Below are positions 24,946 to 35,775 of a stretch of 64,000 bases of DNA, piece by piece. Below the pieces are notes generated by a model that saw only the letters and a list, made by a program, of their open reading frames with translations, did no database searches and had not been told where the DNA came from. The stretch is from Apostichopus japonicus. Its lineage: Eukaryota > Echinodermata > Holothuroidea > Aspidochirotida > Stichopodidae. The stretch is taken from the NCBI RefSeq assembly GCF_037975245.1, contig NC_092573.1:1546001-1610000 (forward strand). Direction: 5' to 3'. The translations under genes and the position numbers were made by a program. Within the stretch, counting starts at the first letter, position 1. Every line of letters starts with the position of its first letter.

Positions 24946-24984
24946 TGGTTGTAATTAAGCTTTGGGGTATTTGCACTCATCTAT

Positions 24985-25090
24985 TGATCCCTGCCTGGCT
25001 CTTCAAGTTGCACTAAGTTCCCATCTACAGCATTTTGTCCTAAAATTGCTAATATCTTAGCACTGCACACTCGTCGGCCAGCTTCCTCCA
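24985..25090 (+). repeat. Family A dispersed repeat, diverged
   Basis: CCTGCCTGGCTCTTC, then GCACTAAGTTCCCATCTACA and TATCTTAGCACTGCACACTC. It forms an inverted pair with the reverse-orientation copy ending at 24945. Confidence 0.5.
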
Positions 25091-25789
25091 ATATTCAAAT
25101 ATGCTTCTTAAAATCTGCAGTGGCAAACTTTTTCTGGCAAATTTTATGAACTCTTATATCGGTGAGTGTTGCTAATATTCACATCAGACTACTGTACCAA
25201 AATTGATCCCCAAAGAATTGCTTTAGAAACTTGATTTTTCAAGAGTAAATTTTTTAATAGGTCAATTATTCTCCAGGGAAATCTGTTCAACTTTTGCTTT
25301 ATATTAAAGAGCTCAGATTGTCCACATCCCCTATCTTTAATTTGTTATTTAAAAAAAATGGATTTTCAAGTTACAAGTTTTCAAGTTAAATCGGTAAATT
25401 ATTCAATAAGGATATGATTCAGTTATCAATCAACCTTTTTACAATTTTTGTTTGAAATTGACTAATTTGCATAATAATTCATGTACAATGAACTATGAAG
25501 GATATGTGTCATTAATAAATAGCAGGTCAAGAGTAGGTACGTCAGTTTGTTTTATTCCTTCTGGGTGAGAAATTTTGAAACATGAGGGTGATAGAATGAA
25601 CAGATCATTGCTTTGACCAATCAGCCATGTAGGACCAATATGCTCAGCTTTCAGATAAATTCTATACTTTGTTAGGCCTTTGTATGCTATATTTTCATTA
25701 TAAAACTACTTTGTGTAAAAGTTGACAATAAATATAAATTTAATTATGTTTTCAAAATAATATGTGATTATGAGCTAGAGAGAATTTGC

Positions 25790-26083
25790 AAGTATTTTTA
25801 TCCATCTTTAGGATTTATATCTCCCTGTCGATGGGAGAAAATGTTGAAACCAATCTTAATAGAATGATTGCATAGTTTCCTTCAGATTGGTAGATTCGGA
25901 AGCTATGCAAGTGGGCGGGGCCCAGAGAGGGTGGGAGGGCGCAATGTAGCCTAAAATGTTCCAATTTGTAGTTTAAGTAGATAGGCAGATGTTGAGGGGG
26001 AGACAGGTAAGCATCGTCGCTTCGAATCCCCAAACCAGTCAGTTTTGGGGAAGTATTTTTTTATCCATCTTAAGGCTTTATAT
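25790..26083 (-). repeat. Family A copy, reverse orientation, bounded by about 31-bp direct repeats
   Basis: The core runs from GTGGGCGGGGCCCAGAGAGG to GGGGGAGACAGGTAAGCATC, then GCTTCGAATCCCCAAACC and a terminal AGTCAGTTTTGGGG. Direct repeats lie at 25790-25820 and 26051-26083 (AAGTATTTTTATCCATCTT and a diverged AGG.TTTATAT end). The right-hand repeat starts exactly after the TTTTGGGG terminus, so the long duplication marks the element boundary. Confidence 0.75.
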
Positions 26084-26414
26084 ATGCCTAGCTTGGAAGG
26101 CATATATTTGTAAAGGCTAGGCAGTCACATGTGCATGAGGAGAAGCTGAATGGCTTTCTTACACTTCACAAATGGGTGGCTATCCATGTTTTAGCTCATT
26201 TTAGGATTTATTTTTTGTCTGTTACTGTTTGGAAAAACCTACAGTACCTTAATTAAGCCATCCAGGGCTGGAACTGAAACATTCCAAATGTTCGGTTTCA
26301 TTGCTTCCAATGCCTCTGCATTTTATTTACTCACTAATATCCTGGTTTGAAAAACTCAAAAGTATTTTGCACTTGTGTCGAGTTAGAACAAATGGCTACA
26401 GATCGAGCAGTGTG

Positions 26415-26545
26415 TAAATTTAACGGTCGTCCGAGACGACCAAATTACCTGCCAGGCAACCAAAACTTGTCAAATCGTGAAGTACTGGTTGCCCGGCGGA
26501 CAACCAAAAACTTTCGAAAAGACTGGTTAATGTTCCATGAAACAA
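26415..26545. mobile_element. Family B fragment with two hairpins
   Basis: GGTCGTCCGAGACGACC at 26425-26441 is a perfect 7-bp hairpin. GGCAACCA at 26455 and TGGTTGCC at 26486 form a second inverted pair, followed by GGACAACCAAAAACTTTCG. These motifs match the family B end. The 85-codon open frame over it is a by-product of the repeat. Confidence 0.6.
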
Positions 26546-28510
26546 ACGGAAAAAGACACGGAAACAAGCGTGAAACCAAAAACGTAAAATTAAATTTCAC
26601 ATAAGAAGAAACTCATTCCAAACTCCACCTTCATCTAATAAATAATATACGTAGACGTATACGCACGTTCTATTAGCCTGAGGAAGGCCAAGCCCTCACA
26701 TTGACATGGACCACTCAGACCAAGATTCATGGTATTTTCTGTTCCGTCCGTTTGTGAACAAAGGCCAATCATAGTTCAGGTTTACCCCCACGGGCAAAGA
26801 CCACGCCCATACACAACATTTTTTTTGAGAAACAAACACCAAGTACATACTCACGACTAGGTCAACGGAAAACATAACAAAACACATTTTTGACTGAACA
26901 TCTTTCATTATTTCTTTTCAAAAAACCACAACTTCTTTTTACAAGAACCAAAAGTTCTCCTACTCCTACAGATCATTGAATTTGTTTGAAAATAAATATA
27001 TCTATTCATAACAATCAACTGCAAGGTACATGGTTACCAAAACTTCATTACAGAGATTTTCATGCTAAGAATAGACAATTATGCGATACCAAGATTCCCG
27101 TGATTTGATTGGCTAATAGTCCCTACCGATTGTCTGCAAACATTCTTGCATTTTCAGTGCTCAATGAACACGAAGTAAGTTGTTTAAAAACAATTACTTG
27201 CAACGTTTACTTTCCCGTGTAGAGATAACAAAGTTTGTAGTAAAGGCTACCATATGTGTGCACTCAAATATCATAACGTTAGGCCTTGTCTCATATTTGT
27301 AGCGTACATTTTGACAACAATCACTGGTGGTACGAAGATGCACTTGAATTGTTCCTGAGACTATCACGTAATATTTTAATCATTGTTTTGATCAGAAAAT
27401 GTTACGAGTTGAGACAATCTATGAATTTTGTGGGAAGCTTACATATCTGATCCTGAAAGGATATTTTATCTCACAGTATGTTTCTTTTCTCTGCAATAAG
27501 AGTTGCTAATGTGAAATGTGCATTCATACCACAGTAGTTTCTGTTGCAAACTTTTTCGCGGTTCAATTGACCACGTGCTTCAGTAAAGTTTATTTTGGAG
27601 CAACATTCGTGTGTAAACTTCTGTACTTTAGAACATTGAAGTTTGATTTTTTACTCGACATTGCGTAAAAAGCTATTCACATAGGCCTGCTGTAATTTCC
27701 GCACAGATGATTGTTTGCAAAGAGCCCAGGTTAAATGTTGGATCAGGTTTTGATGATTTGCGCATGTGTAGTTGAAAATGAAGTTCGAACAGGCCTATGT
27801 AAATGCAGTAGTACAGTGAACTGTGTGGAATTTAGCGAGAGATATGCACATTGTAGGTACAGTGATTTTGAAGAGTTTGGCTGTTGGAAGCGCTGCAAGG
27901 TCAAAGCATGGAGCTACTACAGGGTTGGCGAGTAGGGAAGTACAAGGGCGGATGAAGGAGGGGGCTGGGGGTAATTTTTTTTTTTAAACGGCAGGTTGGG
28001 CGAAAGGAGGAGTGGGCCGGGCCGCCCCTGTCAAACAATGAAGCTAAGACACTTAGCCATCTGCCCTATAATATTGTGTATAACATTCACAAAGTATAGG
28101 CAGTGATACTACACTAGTATTAGTACAGTATTAGTACAATAAACGTAACTGGTGTTTGATCGGGACGCAAGCTTTTTTTACGGGACGCAAACTTTTTCGG
28201 GGGCTTGCGTCCCTGGGACGCAAACTTTTTTCGCTAATAGCATTACTGAAACTGAAACACTTGGCCAGTACTATGACGCACCTACAGCTTACCACGTGGT
28301 TATTGTATCGTTACGCTCTGCAGAAAAACATCATGTACCTAACTAATGTACATAATCTTTGCTGCAGTCATCATTATTAGAAAATAAAATCCAGCAAGGC
28401 CGCAGAAAGAAACACAGATTTTTCTACTTATCTAGAATCCATGAAATCGCTCAACATTCATGGTTCCTTAGGAGTCCCAAACAAGTATTTTTTCCAAAGA
28501 TAAACTACTA

Positions 28511-28595
28511 TAGCTTTACAGGACGACCAAAATTTCAGCAGGACAACCAAAAATTGGTGAGCTGGTTGTCCCGGGGACAACCACTTCAAATTTCT
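28511..28595. mobile_element. Family B fragment with alternating inverted GGACAACCA motifs
   Basis: GGACGACCAAAATTTCAG is followed by GGACAACCA (28541), its exact complement TGGTTGTCC (28563), then GGACAACCA again (28575). The palindrome matches the terminal structure of the family B copies at 24006 and 47640. Confidence 0.6.
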
Positions 28596-29034
28596 TAAAT
28601 TTATACACTGTCGAGGGTTTACTACAACAGTCAAAGGGCCAACTAGAGTACTTCTCAGTAAAACTGATTAATTCCCCAATGTAATTGATGATGTAGAGGG
28701 TGATATGTTGGGGATTTGGCAGGAAAAGGCAGAAAGAGTATTTTCCAACACTCTATTTTATCCTTGGAAGTATGTATCAATGCAATTCTCTACTATGTGT
28801 GTATATACCTATATATAATAGTTTACCTCTTAAAGCTTTTGATGGGAGTTTGAAGTAGAAATACAATCATGAATCTGAATTTTGCACTGAGCAAAAGTGA
28901 ATTTGTAATTTGTAATTTGTAATTTTTCTAATTACACTATTTATTTCACTTTCAAAGACTTGAAAAGAAAAAAAGAGAGAAGGTTACAGTAGAATAGGCA
29001 ATTACTTTACATGCTTCATTGTTGGTGACTACTT

Positions 29035-29130
29035 TTGCAGTGACAATAAAGTGCTTGCTGTCCATTTTTGGACTTTTCTAGCATATTTGCTGGCAATATT
29101 GATGACGTTTAAGGATGAACTGGCCATGCC
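29035..29130 (+). repeat. Family C dispersed repeat
   Basis: GACAATAAAGTGCTTGCTGT, TTTCTAGCATATTTGCTGG, CAATATTGATGAC and AGGATGAACTGGCCATGCC follow the same order as the copy at 19545-19690. Confidence 0.55.
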
Positions 29131-30027
29131 TTTAGGTATTGTCATTGTTTTGGACTTGGTTTATTTTTTATTGATAGTTCAGTCATGGACAGCCACAAGC
29201 CTCTGGTGAACATTGGTACCAGATGCACAATAAATATTATAAACACAGGTACAATTTACTGTTTACGCTTTGCATTATGTAGACTACATTAGCTTTCACA
29301 CTCAGGTTTCATAATCTTATGGTTTCCAATTGATGCATAATGAGTATGAAGTCTGTGCTCCACTGATGTATTGGTATTCGTTGTGCGTTATTTTCTGTAG
29401 TCAATGTATCATTTGAAATGTACACGCTCCTGTGCTGCATGTTTGAATTTTATATAGACCAGTGAGTGGATTCAATTTGTCTAACTTTAACATTGTAATA
29501 TAAACACATTGTAATTTTATACCAGAATGGTAAAAAGAAAATCCACAATGCTAAGGCAAATTATTGTTGTCTTCTGGTAATAATGACAGTGAAGAAGTAA
29601 TTATTCTGGTAACGTGGATGTCAAACAGCTGTGTCTCGATGATGGAATGCTATATTTTCTATGAAACTACAGTATATTCTACTCACAAGTCCATGAAATG
29701 GGAATTTATATTTAACAAAGCTGAAGAATTGTCTTCTAAGGTTGAGCTTGAATTTTCATAGACGTTCTTTTATTTTCCAATCTCAATTCATCCCCTATTG
29801 ATTACAGAGATCATTAATTTATAATGACGTTTCTTTCGTCTGCGACTCAGCCCCCGAATACTTTCAAATATCCTTACAAAGTCAGGCCGCGTTATGCAGC
29901 TATCACCATACATGTGACTCATTCTACGCTACTTGTCGAGAGATATCCCTGAATGAAACAGGTTAAGCAATGAAGAGGCTCCACATGCCTAATAAGCATG
30001 TCTCTCAGTCAATTTGCTCCATCTGAA

Positions 30028-30080
30028 ATGACAGCTTTTTGATGTCGTCTTCGTGGTCTTTGTCGTCAGTCGGCGGCAAA
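30028..30080 (+). CDS. Possible alternative first exon of the PTPN9-like gene
   Basis: An ATG at 30042 opens 13 codons (MSSSWSLSSVGGK) ending exactly at AAA|GTAAGT, a strong donor. The segment ends in phase 0, which matches the phase of the PTPN9 exon at 34016. A short upstream ORF starts at 30028, and its TGA overlaps the ATG (TGATG). The 200 bp upstream are more GC-rich than the surroundings. If used, this start would replace the exon at 20842 and remove the CRAL-TRIO N-terminal helices. No transcript evidence is available, and 13 codons can arise by chance. Confidence 0.25.
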
Positions 30081-31979
30081 GTAAGTTTAACTATATTATC
30101 TACCCGTACTACTCACTTTTAGAATGGTCAAATAAAGCTCTTATCTTGACTGACTCATGACTGAACATTTTTATCATGGAAGTGGATTATTTTTCTCTTC
30201 ACTTGAAACAACTGTGAATCTGAATTGTACGGTAGTAGTATATTAAATCTGGATCTGAATGTCTAAGTTTAGAGTTGTCTCTTTTGATCAATTGGATGTG
30301 GTGTTTTGAATGAACCTAGGCTTGTGATAGTAATACCGCAGCGTGGACAGCTAGTTGGGCCTCGACTGTCTTCTAGAATAAGATTTATTTTAATCAAACA
30401 AACTTGGACTGATGAGAATGGTTTGTTGGATATTTTAGCCAAACCCACAAAGAAGACAGAAGAAAAGCAGTGACAAGGCTACTTTATGCATAATATCTCA
30501 AATCGTTTGTGGAAATGTTTGTATATAGAACGTATGTAATTTAACTACATTATCCTAAAGGAACTCAAAATATTCATATCCAGGTGACTGTTGCAAATCC
30601 AAGATCTCAACAAATTAAAAGTCTTCTGTATTCATTTGAAATTGAAACTTAGACAAAGCTGAGTTTATAATTAAAGTGCTCCTACAATGTTTATAATTAA
30701 AGTGCTCTTACAATGAGTAGTGAAAGTTGTACATAAAAACTGTATATTCAGCTCAATGATCTGTCAATGACCTGGGATCAGTAGGATGGGATGGTTCAGT
30801 AGTGTCAAATGCTATCTTGTACTTAATAGTGCAATGTCAATGTTGCAAGCTTAGGAAAGTTTCAAAGATTTCAGACTCCAAGTTCACCTTTTTGCAACAC
30901 TGACTTCATTGGAGACCGTTCCACTTAATTCGACATGGGGTGGTCTACTTATGAGCTGCCCAAGAAAGTAGAAAGGTCAAGTTTCATTGCATTGAAAGCG
31001 TGCAAGCATGCAATGCAAAGGCGTTACTTCTAGAGATTATTTAGTAAAGTGTACGCATGTAAATAATAAAGGAATATAGTTGATCAAAAGTCTTTCAGGC
31101 AGGAATGGTGACAAATTTTCCACCAAAATTTTCCACTTCTAAAGTGCGATCAAGATAGAAGGGAATATCAACAAGTGATGAAATTGCGTGAATAATTCCC
31201 TCCCTTTCATAATAACCTTGATTAAAAATGGAACTGTAAATGGAGAATGATGATAGAGATTGTTATGAATTTCCTGACCAGTAGTCACGGCTTGGACCGG
31301 GTAGAAATTTGTTCAGTCTGTTCCCCTCATCCCCCCCCCCGATATCCCATGTTAATGTTCCCATCACTATGCAATGCATGTATACATGTGTGATAATATC
31401 CATTCTACTGCAGTTATGCTTCATGTCATCTCAAAGGTTTTCTTTCTGAGGAATTTTAGGAAAGTGTCCAAATTTTGAAAGCTGCCAAGGATATTCACTG
31501 CTTGTTATCATTAGTTGGAAAACAAATGGTTTTGAAATAACCGAAGAGACCTTGTGTTTCCATGTAAAGGAGATAAACAATGGAAGGAAATTCGTTAAAA
31601 ATACGTGATCATGGATCCAGCTGGCAGAGTTGGTGGTATTTTATGGAGTGGTTTTCATTACACTTTATCATTTACCAGAATTTGTGTATTCATGTTTGTA
31701 TGTTTCTAAAAGGTAAGGCACAGGGGAACTATAAGACTTAACATGCTCACTGTTACATTAAACAAGGGAATCAATACTACTGTAGAAATCACATGAAACT
31801 AGTGAACTGAATGTTGTTATAGGACATTGTTGTACACATTGTCAGTTACAAAGCCCTCTTGAAGCAGTCTACCTTAGCTACAGTAAAAAAAAACAATTTT
31901 TGTGACAAAGATGAATTTACTTCCATTGTTCAGTGTGGTAAATTTGGAAGGAAGAGGAAGTGACTGTTGACCCCAAAGT

Positions 31980-32195
31980 AGGTCAGTGGGGGGCGGCAGT
32001 GCCAAAATTCTACCAAGTTTCGTAGTCGAGGTAGATTTGAACGCATATGTAGCATGGAGATAGGTAAGAGAAGTGAAGAATTAATTTATAGCCAAACCAA
32101 TAAGTTACTACCTTTCTCCTCACTTGCCTGTCTCCAATCCCACTCCTCACTTGCCTGTTTCCAATCCGGTATCATTCCGGTAGTGCACCTTTAGC
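31980..32195. repeat. Inverted pair of family A copies
   Basis: A reverse-orientation copy at about 31985-32075 ends in GGAGATAGGTAAGAGAAGTG. About 40 bp later a forward copy begins with CTCCTCACTTGCCTGTCTCC, and that last part is tandemly duplicated (TCCTCACTTGCCTGT twice). The pair could fold into a long hairpin. Confidence 0.55.
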
Positions 32196-34015
32196 CATAC
32201 ATTGCCTACAGTAGTGACTTTAGTGTAACAACCTACCACTGACCTAGCCTCCCAGCATCAACTTCTTCCATGCTAAAACACCTCATGTTTTAACCCAAAT
32301 AGGAAAAATTGAGGAAGAAAAAGGAATCTTTTTACTTTGCAGTAGGCATGGAAAGGTGGATGGACAATTCAGAAACTTGCTGGTAACACCAAGATGCTGT
32401 GTGGTTGCCTTTCATTCTGAATCTGCCTCACGCAGGAGGAGCAGTGTTGCAAGGGGTTCATTACCGTGGCAACATGTTTGAAACTAGAGGAAAGTCTGTT
32501 TGTACTAATACTCAACAAAAACAGACACAATTAGCATAATCCTACAATATTTCTGTGACATATATATATATTCTCATATCTTGTCTAGTTGTGCATGTGT
32601 AAATCTAGGCAGAGTTTTGATGTGTTTCATTTGTAGGCTACAGTAAGTAACAACTAATCATACCCCTTGTTTTCAAATGCCAGGGGTTGGGATTTATTGG
32701 GGGGGGGAACTGTAAACAATTTGATCAAATTTTAACTGTATCAATTACTTGATTCTTCTTTAGTTTACCTGTTTCATCATAGGATAGTGCAACAATGTAC
32801 TTTGTTGGATGAAGTGGAGAATGGGATGTGTATAAAACTATAAATCGTACAAAGAGATTCCCAACCAGCCTGTAGGTTGTGAGAAACACACCGTTGAAAC
32901 CTAATTTACTACATGGTGTGAATTATCCTTCCTTTCTTTGACATTTAACTTAAATCTATGCCAGCTTTTCCCTGTCAAGCCATGTCCTGACAAAGTTAAA
33001 ATAATCTTGTCAGGACACAGGAAGTGGATGATTTTATTATTTTTGTTCCAGCCCTAATTTTTGGTTGGCAAAGATGGATGTCTCAGGTAGTTCCTGAGTT
33101 CTAGTTGCCGTAGCATAAACAAATCAGGTTCATATCATTTCAGTTCATTTACTAACATGTCATACTGTATTAGGATCTTCCTGCACAGAGAGGAAACCAA
33201 ATCATCCTCTATCTTCAAATTGTCTTTAAGTGCCTTCAACCTTTTTTTTCTACTTCCCAGAATTTTTGATAGACTTGTCTAAAGGGGAAGGCAATCTTTC
33301 TAAACTTTCTAAACTTCTTTAAGGAAGTTGATATATTCAGCCTTAATCTAATTTTCGCCCCCCCCTTGCAGTACAGCAATGTAATATATTTTCTCATTTC
33401 AGACTTTCTCTCTTCTGCAGTACCAAATTACATCAACTGTCATTTTTATCAGTCTCTGACAAATGGCTCTGAGATATGGATTGTGACATGTGTTTGGTTT
33501 ATTGAGGGAAATCAAAAACTCGCTCAGGATACATACAGTTATCATCATAGCTTTGAAATGTCTGCAGCTCTGTTGTGTATTTGGTTACAGAATAATCCTG
33601 TATAAATAATATCTGATGTGAAAGGAGGTTGAAACATGGTAGATTAGTGAAGGAGGGGGGGGGGGCTATGGCCTTAGAGAAGGTCATTGGATGCACAATA
33701 CAAGAACATTACCAGTACTTTATTAGATCACAGTGCGTATGTATAAATATTTATATAACAATTTGTAATATTTTATTTGCCGTTCTGTATCGATGCCTCT
33801 GGATATCACAAGCGCGAGGCCCAGATGATTGCCTTTCTTGTTGTCGCAGGTTTTGTGGTCTTGTTATTTTTCAAGACACTTTAAATATCATGTTATGAAT
33901 TCATATGTTTATCTGTTTATACACCTAATTTCAATATCAGTTATGTGTTGAATTAAGTTATCCTCCATTATCTTAATTTTCTTTATTTCTTTATTTTCAT
34001 TTTTTATATTCGTAG

Positions 34016-34105
34016 GAACTCCGAGTGAACGAAAATCTTCTGTCCTTGAATCCTTTTAACGAGGGTCTTGCAAAGGAACTAGCAAGTGGCAAATTTGCAC
34101 TATTG
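34016..34105 (+). CDS. PTPN9: PTPN9-like, second recognised coding exon
   Basis: The exon encodes 30 residues (ELRVNENLLSLNPF... to ...ASGKFALL) between a TTCGTAG acceptor and a TTG|GTAAGT donor, phase 0 at both ends. It aligns with the vertebrate PTPN9 segment after the CRAL-TRIO N-terminal helices: a charged linker, a Leu-x-Pro turn, then the 'L..E(I/L).SGKF.(I/L)L' strand that opens the Sec14 lobe. It joins in frame to the exons at 20842 and 34455. Alone it is too short to identify, but between those two exons the call is firm. Confidence 0.88.
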
Positions 34106-34454
34106 GTAAGTTTCCGATATCCAACCATTAAATGTAAAAATGAATGGCTTGCCTGAAACTTGTCGGGAGTTTGAACATCAAGTGACTGTTATTTGACTTT
34201 CTAGCATATTTTGGGAGCAATACTGATCACTTCTAATACACCCACCCCAGCTTCACAGTTTGTTCTCCACACAACAATCAATATTCTAGCATATTCTAGC
34301 ATATTTTTGGAGCAATACTGATCACTTCTCATACACCCACCCCAGCTTCACTTAGTTTGTTCTCCACACAACAATCAATATTATCGGTATAATTTTCTAT
34401 GAAATATCAACCTCAAAGTTAACTAACTGATCATTTTTCATTGCCATTTTCCAG
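34106..34454 (+). other. Short PTPN9-like intron with a tandem duplication
   Basis: A 349-bp phase-0 intron, GTAAGT to TTTTCCAG. More than half of it is a tandem duplication: units at 34201-34285 and 34296-34381, with an extra copy of CTAGCATATT between them. The units share GGAGCAATACTGATCACTTC and ACACCCACCCCAGCTTCAC and belong to family C. It is far shorter than the neighbouring introns of this gene. Confidence 0.85.
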
Positions 34455-34579
34455 CCTAACAGAGACCAATCTGGTGCTGCCATTGCAGTATTTTCTGCCA
34501 AACGCCACAACCCGAGTGAATCCTCCACCTCATCGGTGCTGCAGGCTGTAGTCTTCCAGTTAGATTTTGCTCTCTCAAA
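34455..34579 (+). CDS. PTPN9: PTPN9-like, third recognised coding exon (Sec14 lobe)
   Basis: 125 nt between TTTTCCAG and AAA|GTGAGT. It enters in phase 0 and leaves after two bases of a codon. The 41 complete codons begin PNRDQSGAAIAVFSAKRHNP and continue through SVLQAVVFQLDFAL. This matches the Sec14/CRAL-TRIO strand 'RD.(S/T)GA.IA(V/L)F.A..H.P' and the following helix of vertebrate PTPN9. The split codon is completed by the T that starts the exon at 43792, giving Asn. The 123-codon antisense frame over this exon is a shadow. Confidence 0.92.
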
Positions 34580-34604
34580 GTGAGTAATTCAATTAGTTTG
34601 TAAC

Positions 34605-34740
34605 TACTAGGTGGGTGCAGTGTTAAAACGCTCCAATCACATGGTTTACAGAGATAGGAAAAGAGCTTTTGTAGATTGCAGAAATGTAAGTGTCGTCGCT
34701 CACCCAAACCAGTAGGTTTTGGGGGAATTTTAAGGAATTT
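34605..34740 (-). repeat. Family A dispersed repeat, reverse orientation, diverged
   Basis: GGTGGGTGCAGTGTTAAAAC, a CAGAGATAGGAAAAG segment, then GTCGTCGCTCACCCAAACC and AGTAGGTTTTGGGG. The last motif is the same terminus as in the copy ending at 26050. Confidence 0.6.
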
Positions 34741-35466
34741 GGAGTATAGAATCCTGCATAATGGACCCCCTCCCACACCCCCTCCATTACAAACAAACAT
34801 AAGGGGGGACAGGGATTGGCTTAGCAAAATGGAAAGTTACTTTTAAGGAGGTAAAAAGTTACTCAGCAGTGAGGGCTTCAAATATTTTTATGATGGCTTA
34901 TCAAAGGAAGTATCCTTGGTTGATCCTCATCATCTTGTCTTGGAAGGAAATTTACATTTATGACAAATTTTTGGCTTCATGTGTGAGTGTTTTCCATTGC
35001 TATGGAACAGAAATAGCTGTTAAAGTTGTTATAGTTCCAGACTATTTTCAGAAATTGAAAAGAAGGGGTTTGCCAGAATGAGGGCAGCATATGCACTAAA
35101 TCTAGCAGGTTGCATATGTGTACAATGTGAAGAATAGCATTGTGGAATGCTGCCCCCAACTGTACACTATGTTACACATTGCAAGGCTTTTATTAGTTAC
35201 TGCAGTTTGTATTGACAACATTAGTTGTTCCTCAGAGACATCTTGAACTCAGCGGGAATTTGTTCATCATCAGTGTTGATAGCAGTAGGGATGTTTCTTC
35301 CACGAAGGAATGATCTTGATAAAAAGTGAATAGGTGATACCTAGAAAAGTCTTACCTTAAGGTGTGGAAAGGTACACAAAGATCATTAAACAGTGTTTTT
35401 TATGACACCTTTCCAAAGTTAATATTAAAGTTGAATGTGATTAATAAACAAATTTCGTCTGTTGTG

Positions 35467-35585
35467 TTTAGTGGGTGTCAAAGGTTATTTTAAGTCAGCT
35501 GAGAGCAAAATGTGAAACCCTTGTTAACATGATCGCTCAAGAAAGGAAGCTTTGATCGATCTCATACTTTGTGTGTAAGTTGCCA
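35467..35585 (+). repeat. Family D dispersed repeat, single unit
   Basis: TGTCAAAGGTTATTTTAAGT, AACCCTTGTTAACATGATCG and CTCAAGAAAGGAAGCT, then CATACTTTGTGTGTAAGTT. This order matches the periodic copies at 39121-39440. Confidence 0.55.
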
Positions 35586-35644
35586 CAGGGAGAAGACGCA
35601 ATCTGAAGCTGTTTTTTGATATGCGGAATAGATAATTCACTTAG

Positions 35645-35775
35645 CGTTCTCTCTCTCCTCTCTTTACCTGTCTCCCCACAACCTCAGCACTCTTGCTCTA
35701 CCCTGACTTGAGTGAACTGGTAACCTTCTAACACTGTGCTCCCTCTATGACCGGTCAGTACCGGTCAATGCCCCT
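35645..35775 (+). repeat. Family A dispersed repeat
   Basis: One of the best-preserved copies: CTTTACCTGTCTCCCCACAA, CCTCAGCACTCTTGCTCTAC, GTGAACTGGTAACCTTCTAA, CACTGTGCTCCCTCTATGACC, with a small CCGGTCAGTA duplication after it. Confidence 0.8.

Larger units (their letters stand above)
20986..34015 (+). other. PTPN9-like intron, 13.0 kb, repeat-filled
   Basis: The intron is bounded by GTAGAT and TTCGTAG and is phase 0. It holds family A copies in both orientations, a complete family B miniature element at 24006, a tRNA-derived SINE head at 24351, microsatellites, and a possible alternative first exon at 30042-30080. I see no other recognisable gene. Confidence 0.8.

Noticed and set aside
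24642-24980. 112-codon minus-strand open frame
   Set aside because: It covers a diverged family A copy with an internal 31-bp duplication. No domain or splice context.
26347-26604. 85-codon basic open frame (Arg/Lys/Asn-rich)
   Set aside because: Most of it is a family B fragment. The related fragment at 28511 is open in an unrelated context.
34456-34827. 123-codon antisense open frame
   Set aside because: It overlaps the PTPN9-like exon at 34455-34579 on the opposite strand and then a diverged family A repeat. It is a shadow frame.
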